NCBI GenBank assembly: GCA_016712445.1 | Contig: JADJRB010000001.1 | Span: 1,302,001 to 1,366,000 of the forward strand | DNA: 64,000 nt | Source: Acidobacteriota bacterium | GTDB lineage: Bacteria; Pseudomonadota; Alphaproteobacteria; Caulobacterales; Hyphomonadaceae | Direction: 5' to 3' | Shown here: positions 25,401-33,605 of the stretch, piece by piece | Numbering within the stretch: the first letter of the stretch is position 1 | How the letters are laid out: every line of letters begins with the position of its first letter | Program-made: the position numbers and the translations under genes | Notes under the pieces: generated by a model | The model's input: the letters and a program-made list of their open reading frames with translations, nothing else | Database searches by the model: none | What the model was told of the DNA's origin: nothing

Positions 25401-27009
25401 CAAGGTGACGGAACTGATCGCGAAACTGCGCCACGCGACACCCGGCGTGACGCTGATCTCGCCGCCGCCGCACCACGACATCTATTCGATCGAAGACCTC
25501 GCCCAGCTGATCTACGACCTGAAGCAGATCAACCCCGACTGCCGCGTGTGCGTGAAGCTTGTTGCGCAGTCCGGCGTCGGCACTGTGGCGGCCGGGGTGG
25601 CGAAGGCGAAGGCAGATGTCATCCTGATTGCGGGCGGGGTCGGCGGCACGGGCGCGAGCCCGCAGACATCGATCAAGTATGCTGGCCTTCCGTGGGAGAT
25701 CGGCCTGGCCGAGGCCCATCAGGTCCTGTCGCTGAACAACCTGCGCGACAAGATCACCCTGCGCACCGATGGCGGCCTGCGCACGGGCCGGGATATCGTC
25801 ATCGCGGCGATGCTCGGCGCTGAAGAGTATGGTATCGGCACGGCGTCGCTGGTCGCGATGGGCTGCATCATGGTGCGCCAGTGCCATTCGAACACTTGTC
25901 CCGTTGGCGTCTGCACGCAGGACGAAGCGCTCCGTGCGCGGTTCAGCGGTTCGGCCGAAAAGGTGGTCAACCTGATGAGCTTCATTGCCGAAGACGTACG
26001 CGAGATCCTCGCCTCGCTCGGCCTGAAGTCGCTCGACGAAGCGATCGGCCGCACTGACCTGTTGAAGCAGGTCAGCCGCGGCGCGGCCTATCTCGACGAT
26101 CTCGACCTCAACCCGCTCCTGTTGCAGGTCGATACGGACGCGCCCGTAGTCTACAAGCCGAACCGGCGTGAACCCGTGCCCGACACGCTGGACGCGCAAA
26201 TCCTGCGCGATGCTGAGCCGTTCTTCGAGCGCGGCGAGAAGATGCAGCTGGAATATGGTGTCGAGAATACAACGCGGGCCATCGGCGCGCGGGCAAGCTC
26301 GCGCATTACCCGCAAGTTCGGCATGCATTCGCTGCCGGAGGGCCGGCTGCATATCCGGCTCGAAGGTTCGGCCGGCCAGTCGCTTGGCGCATTCAGCGTG
26401 CAGGGCTTGCTGCTGGAAGTGCTGGGCGATGCCAACGATTATGTCGGCAAGGGCCTGTCGGGCGCGACCATCGTGGTCACGCCGCGTCCCCGCGACCGAC
26501 GCTCGGCGGTCGGCGACGCCATCATCGGCAATACCTGCCTCTACGGCGCGACGGCCGGAAAGCTGTTCGCGGCGGGCACGGCCGGCGTGCGCTTCGGCGT
26601 GCGCAACTCTGGTGCAAAGGCCGTCGTGGAAGGCTGCGGGGCAAACGGCTGTGAGTACATGACCAACGGCCGGGCCATGATCCTCGGTCCGATCGGCGAC
26701 AATTTCGGGGCCGGCATGACCGGCGGCGCAGCTTATGTCTGGGATCCGAAGGCGCGTTTCGACCAGGTCGTCAATCCGGACTCGATCGACTGGTATCCGC
26801 TCGCGGACATGGCCGACGAACACGTCGGAGAAGCCAAGGCCCTGCTCGAGGAACATGTCCGCCGGACCGGTTCGGTGCGGGGCCGCGAATTGCTCGATGA
26901 TTGGGAAACGACCCTCAGCCAGATGCTGATGATCGTCCCGAAGGAAGTCGCCGCGATGCTGCTCGCCCGCAAACCCCCGGCACGCAGGAAGCAGGCCGAG
27001 CGCGCCTGA
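22468..27009 (+). CDS. gltB: Glutamate synthase [NADPH] large (alpha) subunit
   Basis: A 1513-residue enzyme. Homology from DERDACGVG shows the catalytic cysteine (Cys30) of the class II glutaminase domain behind a 29-residue propeptide that would be removed. The central and FMN synthase domains follow (about 790-1200, with GEGGEDRARY, KPGEGGQLPGFKV and GGTGASPQTSIKYAGLPWE), then the 3Fe-4S ligands in CIMVRQCHSNTCPVGVC and the C-terminal beta-helix domain (GCGANGCEYMTNGR). Full length for the family. Its TGA lies in a palindrome shared with the convergent DUF4349 gene. Confidence 0.98.
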   Translation: MSDYVKQYEANRQKLIDGHAYNPDDERDACGVGLVVSLDGKPKREIVAMGIAALKNVWHRGAVDADGKTGDGAGIRLDVPQDFFREHVIRTGHTPTDDRICVGQIFLPRTDFGAQEAGRTLVEREVLHFGFYIYGWRQPPVDVSVIGQKAKDTRPAIEQIMFRDARGRSPEELERALYICRRRIERRAREQAIPSFYVCSLSHKSLIYKGMFLAADIDNFYLDLRDERFVSAFAIYHQRYSTNTFPKWELAQPFRMIAHNGEINTLRGNKNWMKSHEIRMVSEAYGEHVDDIKPIIPDGTSDSGALDAVWELLCKSGRPAPMAKAMLIPEAWSKRESVMPTAHRALYDYCNSVMEPWDGPAGIAAYDGRWAVAGLDRNGLRPLRYALTTDGILAVGSETGMCPLGNHEIAKRGSIPAGGMIAADLKTGKFYEHREIVDFLAEQAPYEEWLQAVTELEPEIGPGPEPVLFNREELLRRETAAGYTLETLELILAPMAESAKEAIGSMGDDTAPAVLSSAYRPMSHFFRQNFSQVTNPPIDPLREGRVMSLRTRFKNLGNVLDTDKSQQEVFVLESPVLTTGMYERLHARLGLGTETIDCTFAADDVTAAEGAALKDALERIRREAEEAVRAGREHIILTDENQSASRIAAPMILATGAVHSHLVAQGLRTFCSITVRSAECLDTHYFAVLVGAGATCVNAYLAQDAIADRHARGLLGDLSLGQAVKNYKDAIEAGLLKIISKMGISVISSYRGGYNFEALGLSRALVADYFPGMSSRISGLGLAGLEENALVRHQKAFDEDVISLPVGGFYRLRASDELHALDGTLIHTLQAACDRGDYSIYRKYVDAVHARDPIQLRDLLDFKSAGAAIPLSQVQSINEIRKRFVTPGMSLGALSPEAHGTLNVAMNRIGAKSVSGEGGEDRARYRPLPNGDNMNSAVKQIASGRFGVTAEYLNECREIEIKVAQGAKPGEGGQLPGFKVTELIAKLRHATPGVTLISPPPHHDIYSIEDLAQLIYDLKQINPDCRVCVKLVAQSGVGTVAAGVAKAKADVILIAGGVGGTGASPQTSIKYAGLPWEIGLAEAHQVLSLNNLRDKITLRTDGGLRTGRDIVIAAMLGAEEYGIGTASLVAMGCIMVRQCHSNTCPVGVCTQDEALRARFSGSAEKVVNLMSFIAEDVREILASLGLKSLDEAIGRTDLLKQVSRGAAYLDDLDLNPLLLQVDTDAPVVYKPNRREPVPDTLDAQILRDAEPFFERGEKMQLEYGVENTTRAIGARASSRITRKFGMHSLPEGRLHIRLEGSAGQSLGAFSVQGLLLEVLGDANDYVGKGLSGATIVVTPRPRDRRSAVGDAIIGNTCLYGATAGKLFAAGTAGVRFGVRNSGAKAVVEGCGANGCEYMTNGRAMILGPIGDNFGAGMTGGAAYVWDPKARFDQVVNPDSIDWYPLADMADEHVGEAKALLEEHVRRTGSVRGRELLDDWETTLSQMLMIVPKEVAAMLLARKPPARRKQAERA

Positions 27010-27024
27010 TCCGCAGGGATCAGG
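27005..27024. terminator. Palindrome covering both convergent stop codons
   Basis: CCTGATCC (27005-27012) and GGATCAGG (27017-27024) form a perfect 8-bp stem with a GCAG loop. The TGA stop of gltB lies in the left arm and the TGA of the opposing DUF4349 gene in the right arm. There is no T-run on either strand, so it is at best a bidirectional hairpin or mRNA 3'-end stabiliser. Confidence 0.5.
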
Positions 27025-27934
27025 CCGCGGGCGGCTTCTTACGGCGGATGCGCGGCCAGATCAGCCGCAGCCACACCCAGAGCAGGGCACCGATCAGCAG
27101 CAGCCAGGGAAGGCCGACTGCGAAGGCCGTGATCACGGCGGCGAGCGCGCTGGTGAGATTGTAGAAGAAGCTCCCGAACGCATCGCCGAGCGGCGAGAGC
27201 GCGCCTTGCGAAATCGGGTTGATCTTCGTTTCATAGCTGATCGAGAGCTGGCTCATGTTCACGCGCTGGCGCAGCGCTGCGAGCGAGGATTTCAACGAGT
27301 CGATCTCGCCATTGATGCGAGCGAGCTCTCGCTGGGTCTCAAGCAATTCGCCGAGATTGCCGGGGCGATCCTTCAGCAACTGTTCGATGCGCGCCTGAAG
27401 AAGGGTTTGCGCATTCAGGCGGGCGTCGGTGTCGATGATCGAAACGGTCAGGTCTTCGGCGGTCGTCTGGCGGCTGGTGATTTCGCCCTTTGCGGCTTCC
27501 GCTTCCGCCTCGACACCTGCGAGGAAAGTTTCGATCCACGCGGGCGTCGCGCGCAGGTTCAGCGACGCGGACGCCTGGTCTTCGGAATAGGCGGTCATGT
27601 ACGAATTGGTGATCACGCAGACTGCCGGACCTGCCTTGTTGCAGGCATCGATATGCGCCTGCATCGTCGGCTCGATGGATTTTACCGGCAGGCGCATGCC
27701 GATCGAGTGGGCATAGGCAATGTACTGAACCGCGCCCGCCGGCGCGTCGGGCGCGGACTCTCCGCCGCCCGCGGATTCTTCGTCGGCCAGATAGGCGGCG
27801 TCAGCCGACTTCATCATGGCCTCTGGCGCTGGCGGCGCCATCGCCGGGCTCGAGTCGTAACTGCGCTCGGATCCGCACGCGGCCAGCACAAGAAGGGATG
27901 CGGCCGCAGCCGCGAATGGAAGCCTGAGATTCAT
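27020..27934 (-). CDS. DUF4349 domain lipoprotein
   Basis: A 304-residue lipoprotein starting at ATG 27934 with GGAGGA upstream. The lipobox is LVLAACGS. A low-complexity Ala/Ser/Glu linker follows. The DUF4349 domain includes a predicted coiled coil (NAQTLLQARIEQLLKDRPGN, then ELLETQRELARINGEIDSLKSSLAALRQ), and a transmembrane helix lies near the end (FAVGLPWLLLIGALLWVWL) with a basic tail. The protein is therefore tethered twice. Function is unknown; the architecture suggests an envelope scaffold or sensor. It is convergent with gltB. Confidence 0.85.
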   Translation of the reverse strand: MNLRLPFAAAAASLLVLAACGSERSYDSSPAMAPPAPEAMMKSADAAYLADEESAGGGESAPDAPAGAVQYIAYAHSIGMRLPVKSIEPTMQAHIDACNKAGPAVCVITNSYMTAYSEDQASASLNLRATPAWIETFLAGVEAEAEAAKGEITSRQTTAEDLTVSIIDTDARLNAQTLLQARIEQLLKDRPGNLGELLETQRELARINGEIDSLKSSLAALRQRVNMSQLSISYETKINPISQGALSPLGDAFGSFFYNLTSALAAVITAFAVGLPWLLLIGALLWVWLRLIWPRIRRKKPPAA

Positions 27935-28032
27935 CGATATGTCCTCCCCCGAATGATCCCGCCGGGTCACTCACGCATCATGGCGCAGAAAATGGCAAGA
28001 GCGCGCCGGATTCAGGACGCGCCGGGGCCGTT

Positions 28033-29580
28033 TCAGGGCCGGTAGGTGACACGCCGCTCACCCGCTTGCAGGGCCCTCTGGGCATGATGGGCGAAATCGC
28101 CCAGCAGGCTGCGCGTCTCCCGGGGGTCGATGATCTCCTCGGCCAGGAAACTCTCTGCTGTCCGGAAGGGCGAGCGGATGGCTTCGAACTTCCGGTAGAG
28201 CTGAGCTTTCAACTCCTCCGGATTTTCGGCCTCCGACAATTCCTTGCGGAAAGCCGCCTCGATGCCCCCGGCCATCGGCAGGGAACCCCAGTCGCCCGAA
28301 GGCCAGCAATAGCGCCACTTGGTCTTCGACTGGTTCATCATCGCCGATCCCGCCAAACCGTAGGCCTTGCGGATCACGACTGAACAGACCGGCACATCCG
28401 CCTGGTAGACGGCCGTCATGGCGCGCACGCCGGCGCGGGTGACGCCCGCCGTTTCCGCCTTCACGCCCACGGCGAAGCCGGGGCAATCGACGAAGTGGAT
28501 GACCGGCAGGTGGAAGGTAGAGCAGAGATCCATGTGGCGGCTGACCTTGTCGCACACGTCGGCGGTCCAGGCCCCGTCAAGGAAGAACGGGTCTCCGGCC
28601 ATGATGCCGACGGCGAAACCATCAATGCGGGCAAGGCCGGTCACGATTCCGCGGCCCCAGTCGTGTCCGATTTCGAAGAAGCTGCCCTTGTCGACCGTCG
28701 ATTCGATGATGCGGCGCGGCTTGTAGGGTGTGCGGCCATCTTTCGGCACCAGCGACAGCAGACTTTCTTCCCTGCGCTTCGGGTCGTCCGTGGGCGGAGT
28801 ACGCTCCGGGAGGTGGTGCACTGACGGCGGCAAGTATGACAGGAAGCGCCGGGCTGCTGCAAAAGCATCGGCTTCGCTGTCTACCACATTGTCCACCGTG
28901 CCGTTCTGCGCCTGGATCTTCCAGCCGCCGAGTTCTTCCTTGGTGACGTTCTCGCCCAGCGCGATGGCGACCGGCGGGCCGGCCACGAAAACCTGGCTGA
29001 GGTCCTTCACCATGATCGAGAAGTGACTGGCGGCTACGCGACCGGCGCCCATACCCGCGCACGGGCCGAGCGCCAGCGAGACGAACGGCACCTGCGACAG
29101 GCCGGTGACGATCTCGTTCCAGCCCGGTGTTTCGGGAATATAGGTGCGCGGATCCTTTTCCAGCGACTTCACCGAACCGCCGCCGCCCGTGCCGTCGATC
29201 ATCTGCACCAGTGGCATCCGGTATTCGGTCGCCATCTTGATCATCTGGACCATCTTCTGCCAGATCGAGGCGTCCGAGGCGCCGCCGCGCACGGTGAAGT
29301 CATCGGCGAGAATCACGACCGGCTTGCCGTCCAGCCGGGCTCGTCCGGTGACGGAGGTGGAGGGCGTGAACGCCGCCAGTTCGTCGTCGGCCCCGTAGGT
29401 CGCCTTGCCGGCGATCTTGCCGATCTCATGGAAACTTCCCGGGTCGGCGAGGAAGGCCACGCGTTCCCGCACGGTCAACTTGCCCCGCCCGCGCTGGCGT
29501 TCCACCGGCTCATCGCCGCCCATGTGCTCCGCCAGGCGTTCCCGCCGGCGCAATTCTTCGATCGACTTTTCCCAGCTCAT
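28033..29580 (-). CDS. Acyl-CoA carboxylase carboxyltransferase (beta) subunit
   Basis: A 515-residue biotin-dependent carboxyltransferase of the propionyl/methylcrotonyl-CoA type. The first crotonase-like half has GTGGGGSVKS and GPCAGMGAGRVAASHFSIMV. The second has VDCPGFAVGVKAE, IRKAYGLAGSAMM and GGIEAAFRKEL. It would move CO2 from carboxybiotin to an acyl-CoA. No biotin carboxylase or biotin carrier gene lies beside it. It is divergent from the SCP2-led lipid gene group, 110 bases away. The acyl-CoA substrate cannot be assigned. Confidence 0.9.
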   Translation of the reverse strand: MSWEKSIEELRRRERLAEHMGGDEPVERQRGRGKLTVRERVAFLADPGSFHEIGKIAGKATYGADDELAAFTPSTSVTGRARLDGKPVVILADDFTVRGGASDASIWQKMVQMIKMATEYRMPLVQMIDGTGGGGSVKSLEKDPRTYIPETPGWNEIVTGLSQVPFVSLALGPCAGMGAGRVAASHFSIMVKDLSQVFVAGPPVAIALGENVTKEELGGWKIQAQNGTVDNVVDSEADAFAAARRFLSYLPPSVHHLPERTPPTDDPKRREESLLSLVPKDGRTPYKPRRIIESTVDKGSFFEIGHDWGRGIVTGLARIDGFAVGIMAGDPFFLDGAWTADVCDKVSRHMDLCSTFHLPVIHFVDCPGFAVGVKAETAGVTRAGVRAMTAVYQADVPVCSVVIRKAYGLAGSAMMNQSKTKWRYCWPSGDWGSLPMAGGIEAAFRKELSEAENPEELKAQLYRKFEAIRSPFRTAESFLAEEIIDPRETRSLLGDFAHHAQRALQAGERRVTYRP

Positions 29581-29690
29581 GCCGACAGGTGATCAACTTG
29601 CCGTTCCGCACGTCAAGGGAATCTTCTTGCTCCGTCCGTTCCGGTTTGCTTTATCCGCTGCCAGACCCAATTCCCAAGGAGGAACCCCGG

Positions 29691-29996
29691 ATGGATCTCG
29701 CAGAACTCACCGCGCGCGCCTCGGCAGCTATGGCTGGCGGCAGCGATTTCAAGAAAAAGGTCAAGTTTGACTTCGGCAGCGTCGGCAAGCTCCTGATCGA
29801 CGGCGTAAACAACACCGCCAGCAATTCCGACGATCCGGCCGATGCGACCATTTCGGTGAACTGGGACGACTTCGCAAAGATCGCTTCGGGCGCCATGGAC
29901 CCGACGATGGCCTTCATGCAGGGCAAACTGAAAGTCGCCGGCGACATGTCGGTGGCCATGCAGCTGCAGAGCCTGATGAAGAAGCTCGCCGGCTGA
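29691..29996 (+). CDS. SCP2 sterol-binding domain protein
   Basis: A 101-residue stand-alone SCP2 domain. FDFGSVGKLLIDGVNNT, then DDPADATISVNWDDFAKIASGAMDPTMAFMQGKLKVAGDMSVAMQLQ (residues about 47-93), show the hydrophobic-pocket fold that binds sterols or acyl chains. AAGGAGGA precedes ATG 29691. It heads a group with a lysophospholipase-like hydrolase, an acyl-CoA ligase and a quinone reductase, which suggests lipid or steroid-like substrate handling. A strong terminator follows at 30023. Confidence 0.93.
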   Translation: MDLAELTARASAAMAGGSDFKKKVKFDFGSVGKLLIDGVNNTASNSDDPADATISVNWDDFAKIASGAMDPTMAFMQGKLKVAGDMSVAMQLQSLMKKLAG

Positions 29997-30022
29997 GGCC
30001 TGCCCTGAAGGGATTGACCTAG

Positions 30023-30058
30023 AAGGCCGCCCGGCGACAGCGTGGGCGGCCTTTGTTT
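30023..30058 (+). terminator. Intrinsic terminator after the SCP2 gene
   Basis: AAGGCCGCCC (30023-30032) pairs with GGGCGGCCTT (30044-30053) across an 11-base loop and is followed by TGTTT. It lies 27 bases after the SCP2 stop and should end that transcript before the hydrolase gene. Confidence 0.85.
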
Positions 30059-30074
30059 ATTCGGGACAGGACGC

Positions 30075-31025
30075 ATGGCGGATACCCAGGAACGGCAGTC
30101 GACCTTCGTGAACCTGAAGGACAACCCGGCCCCGGACGGTGCTGAGGTCATCTGGTTCAAGGGCAGCGCCGGCCGCGAGCTGCGGGCCTGCGCCGCGCCC
30201 GCCCTGTCTCCCAGCAAGCCGCGCGGCACGGTCATCGTCTGCCCGGGGCGTACCGAGTTCATCGAGAAGTATTTCGAGGTCGGGCGCGAATTGCAGAAGA
30301 TGGGCTTTGCCGTCCTGATTCTCGACTGGCCGGGGCAGGGCCTGTCCGAACGCCTGCTCGACGACAGCAAGAAGGGTCACATCGACCGCTTCGAGACGTT
30401 CATGGGCGCGCTGGCCCGCGGGCTTGAGGAATTGCAGGACCGCCTGCCGCGCCCGCACGTCTGCCTTGCCCACTCGATGGGCGGCGCGATCGCCCTCGCC
30501 GCGATCGCGCAGGATCTGGTCAAGGTCGACGCCGCCGCGTTTTCGGCCCCGATGTGGGGCATCAAGTCGAAATTCTTCGGCATGAGCTATCTTGTCTGGG
30601 CCATGCGGGCGACCGGTAGGTCGGGCGACTATGCCGTCCAGCCGGGCCCGCCCGAGCGGTTCGAAAGCAACATCGTCACCCACGACAAGCGCCGCTGGGA
30701 ATTGCAGCGCCGGCTGATCGATGCGGCGCCGGACCTTGAAGTCGGCCCCGTCACCTGGGGTTGGCTGGGCGCATCGCTCGACATTCTCGCCACCTTCACA
30801 AAGCCGAAGGCGCTCTCAAGGGTAACGATCCCCGTCTTCGTCGCATCCGCCGCCGAGGAAAAGCTCGTCGACAATACATCGCATACGGACATCTGCCGCC
30901 GCCTGAAGGATTGTGACCACACCACGATTGAAGGCGCGATGCATGAGATCCTCATGGAGACCGACGACCGGCGGGCAGAGTTCTGGAGCGGCTTCCAGAA
31001 GCTGTTGAAGCGCGCCGGAATCTGA
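30075..31025 (+). CDS. Alpha/beta hydrolase, lysophospholipase-like
   Basis: A 316-residue serine hydrolase resembling PldB or monoacylglycerol lipase. The oxyanion region is VIVCPGRTEFIEKYFEVGRE, with LDWPGQGLSERLL. The nucleophile elbow is LAHSMGGAIALAA. A late acid (FVASAAEEKLVD) and histidine (GAMHEILME) complete the triad. There is no signal peptide. ATG 30075 is chosen after GGGACAGG. It follows the SCP2 terminator, so it has its own promoter or depends on read-through, and precedes an acyl-CoA ligase by 41 bases. Confidence 0.88.
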   Translation: MADTQERQSTFVNLKDNPAPDGAEVIWFKGSAGRELRACAAPALSPSKPRGTVIVCPGRTEFIEKYFEVGRELQKMGFAVLILDWPGQGLSERLLDDSKKGHIDRFETFMGALARGLEELQDRLPRPHVCLAHSMGGAIALAAIAQDLVKVDAAAFSAPMWGIKSKFFGMSYLVWAMRATGRSGDYAVQPGPPERFESNIVTHDKRRWELQRRLIDAAPDLEVGPVTWGWLGASLDILATFTKPKALSRVTIPVFVASAAEEKLVDNTSHTDICRRLKDCDHTTIEGAMHEILMETDDRRAEFWSGFQKLLKRAGI

Positions 31026-31066
31026 CCTTCAGACTGACGAGAACAAGATCACCGGGAGAATGTAGC

Positions 31067-32524
31067 ATGGCCGTCATTTCACTGTCTCGCATCGTGGCGC
31101 ACTGGGCAGGCGTGCAGCCGGCACGCACCGTGCTCCACCATGAAGGGGCGGAGCTGACCTGGGCGGAGCTGGAGGCGCGCACCAACCGGCTCGCGCGCGC
31201 CTACCAGGCGCTGGGCGTCAAGCAGGACGACTTCGTCACGATTGCCCTGCCCAACGGGATCGAATTCTTTGAAGCCTGCCTCGCCACCTGGAAAGCCGGC
31301 GCGACGCCCCAGCCTGTGTCTTCTCGCTTGCCGAAACTGGAGCGCGACCAGATCATCGAGGTGGGCGCCCCAAGCCTGGTCGTCGGCGTCGAGGCCGGTG
31401 AGTATGCGCCGATAGCCTGCCTGCCTACCGGCTTCGAACCGGATGCGGCTTTGCCCAACACACCCCTGCCGGAAATGACCTCCATCAGCTACAAGGCGAT
31501 GACATCCGGCGGCTCCACCGGGCGGCCGAAACTGATTGTTTCAAAGTCGCCGGCCGCGACCGACCCCGACGTGCCGCTGCTGGAAATCCCGCAGCAGGGC
31601 TGCATGCTGATCCCCGGCCCGCTCTATCACAACGGCCCGTTCCTCTGGGCGATGACGGCCCTGTTCAAGGGCTGCAAGGTGGTCGTGACGACGCGCTTCG
31701 ACGCGGAGGAAACGCTGCGCCTGATCGAGGCCCACAAGGTGGACGTCGTCTACACGGTGCCGACCATGATGCGGCGCATCTGGGCGCTGCCGGACGACGT
31801 GCGCGCGCGCTACGATCTCTCCAGCCTGAAGGCGCTCTGGCACCTTGCGGCGCCGTGTCCCGCCTGGCTGAAGGAATGCTTCATCGACTGGCTCGGCGCC
31901 GAAGTGATCTGGGAACTCTATGGCGGCACCGAAGGACAGGGGTCCACAACCATTCAGGGTACGGAATGGCTGAAGCACAAGGGCTCGGTCGGCAAGCCGG
32001 TCGAGACCTGCGAGATGAAAGTGGTCAACGAGGCGGGTGAAACGCTGAAGCCCGGAGAAGTCGGGGAAGTGTTCATCCGTCCACATACAGGTGCTGGCAG
32101 CACCTATCACTATATCGGCGCCGAGGCCAAGGCGATCGAAGGCGGCTGGGAAAGCCTCGGCGACATGGGCTGGATGGACGCCGATGGCTACCTCTACCTG
32201 ACCGACCGGTTGTCGGACATGATTCTCGTCGGCGGCGCCAACATCTATCCGGCCGAAGTCGAAGCCGCGATCGATGCCTTCCCCGGCGTGCGTTCTTCCG
32301 CCGTCATCGGATTGCCGGACGAAGACATGGGCGCGCGCCTGCACGCGGTGATCGACCGGCCGGAGGGCCCCGCCGATCCGAAAGCTATGGAGGCCCACCT
32401 CGCGGAGCGGCTTGTGCGTTACAAGGTGCCGAAGAGTTTCGAATATGTCGGCGAGCCGGTCCGCGATGACGCCGGCAAGGTCCGCCGCAAGGCGCTTCGG
32501 GAAGCCCGTCTCGCAAGCTCTTGA
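31067..32524 (+). CDS. AMP-dependent acyl-CoA synthetase/ligase (bile-acid-CoA-ligase-like)
   Basis: A 485-residue adenylate-forming enzyme. The phosphate-binding loop is MTSGGSTGRPKLIVSK (about 145-160). Other motifs are YGGTEGQGSTT (adenine), GDMGWMDADGYLYLTDRLSDMI (ribose and hinge), GGANIYPAEVEAAI and the C-terminal lysine in DAGKVRRKALRE. It activates a carboxylic acid as acyl-AMP and transfers it to CoA. Overall layout resembles BaiB-type ligases for bulky acids; the true substrate is unknown. It stands with SCP2, hydrolase and quinone reductase genes, all rightward. Confidence 0.88.
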   Translation: MAVISLSRIVAHWAGVQPARTVLHHEGAELTWAELEARTNRLARAYQALGVKQDDFVTIALPNGIEFFEACLATWKAGATPQPVSSRLPKLERDQIIEVGAPSLVVGVEAGEYAPIACLPTGFEPDAALPNTPLPEMTSISYKAMTSGGSTGRPKLIVSKSPAATDPDVPLLEIPQQGCMLIPGPLYHNGPFLWAMTALFKGCKVVVTTRFDAEETLRLIEAHKVDVVYTVPTMMRRIWALPDDVRARYDLSSLKALWHLAAPCPAWLKECFIDWLGAEVIWELYGGTEGQGSTTIQGTEWLKHKGSVGKPVETCEMKVVNEAGETLKPGEVGEVFIRPHTGAGSTYHYIGAEAKAIEGGWESLGDMGWMDADGYLYLTDRLSDMILVGGANIYPAEVEAAIDAFPGVRSSAVIGLPDEDMGARLHAVIDRPEGPADPKAMEAHLAERLVRYKVPKSFEYVGEPVRDDAGKVRRKALREARLASS

Positions 32525-32576
32525 CTTCCCCTACGGCGCGGCCCGTCCCGTGCCGAAAACCCGGGAGGACCGAACC

Positions 32577-33581
32577 ATGAAAGTAGCAGCCGTCAAGAAA
32601 CCCGGCGGGCTCGACAAGCTCGTCATTGAAACGCGCCCAGACCCGAAGCCGAAGGCCGGCGAAGTGCTGGTGCGCGTGCGGGCAAGCTCGCTCAACTATC
32701 ACGACTTCATCGTCGCCCTCGGCGGCATCCCGACGCCGGACGGTCGCATCCCGATGTCGGACGGCGCGGGCGAAGTGGTCGCCGTCGGCGAAGGCGTCAC
32801 CAAATGGAAGGTCGGCGACAAGGTCATCTCGCTGTTCTTCCCGGGCTGGCAGTCCGGCCAGATCGAAGCAGCAGGCTTTGCCAGTGTGCCGGGCGACGGC
32901 GCGGACGGGTTCGGCGCGGAACTGGTTGCGGCGCCCGAGACATCCTTCACGCGCATGCCGGCTGGCTGGACATTCGATGAAGCGGCGACGTTGCCGTGCG
33001 CCGCGCTTACCGCCTGGCGCGGCATGTTCGTCGAGACGAAGACCAAGCCGGGCGACTGGGTGCTGGTGCAGGGCACTGGCGGCGTCTCGATCTTCGGGCT
33101 CCAGTTCGCCAAGGCGGCAGGCGCGCGCGTCATCGCCACTTCTTCGTCGGAGGCCAAGCTCGAAAAACTGAAGGCGCTCGGCGCCGACCACGTGATCAAC
33201 TACAAGGAAACGCCGGACTGGGGCCGCAAGGCGTTTGAACTGACCGGCGGACGCGGCGTCGACGAAGTGGTCGAGATCGGCGGGCCGGGCACCATGGCGC
33301 AGTCGATCAATGCCTGCCGTCCTGGCGGTCACATCTCGCTGATCGGCGTGCTGACCGGCGTCTCCGGCGAAGTGCCGACCGCCGCGCTGTTCTCACGCAA
33401 CGTCACCGTCTCGGGCATCACGGTTGGCTCGCGCCGCCATCAGGAAGACATGGTCGACGCGCTCGATGCCAGCACCATCCGGCCGGTCATCGACAGCCGC
33501 TATCCGCTTGACCAGATCGCAGCCGCTTTCGCCCATCAGGCCAGCCAGCAGCACTTCGGCAAGATCGTCCTGACGATCTGA
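32577..33581 (+). CDS. NADPH:quinone oxidoreductase-like zinc-independent alcohol dehydrogenase
   Basis: A 334-residue medium-chain dehydrogenase/reductase without the zinc ligands. The N-domain has SSLNYHDFIVALGGIP and DGAGEVVAVGEGVTKWKVGD. The Rossmann domain has VLVQGTGGVSIFGLQFAKAAGARVIATSSS and VDEVVEIGGPGTM. GGGAGGA precedes ATG 32577, 52 bases after the ligase stop. NADPH preference is assumed from the family. It may reduce an enoyl or quinone intermediate in the same pathway as the ligase. It is convergent with the symporter gene. Confidence 0.88.
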   Translation: MKVAAVKKPGGLDKLVIETRPDPKPKAGEVLVRVRASSLNYHDFIVALGGIPTPDGRIPMSDGAGEVVAVGEGVTKWKVGDKVISLFFPGWQSGQIEAAGFASVPGDGADGFGAELVAAPETSFTRMPAGWTFDEAATLPCAALTAWRGMFVETKTKPGDWVLVQGTGGVSIFGLQFAKAAGARVIATSSSEAKLEKLKALGADHVINYKETPDWGRKAFELTGGRGVDEVVEIGGPGTMAQSINACRPGGHISLIGVLTGVSGEVPTAALFSRNVTVSGITVGSRRHQEDMVDALDASTIRPVIDSRYPLDQIAAAFAHQASQQHFGKIVLTI

Positions 33582-33605
33582 GGCAGCCGACGGCCCGCGC
33601 CCGGC

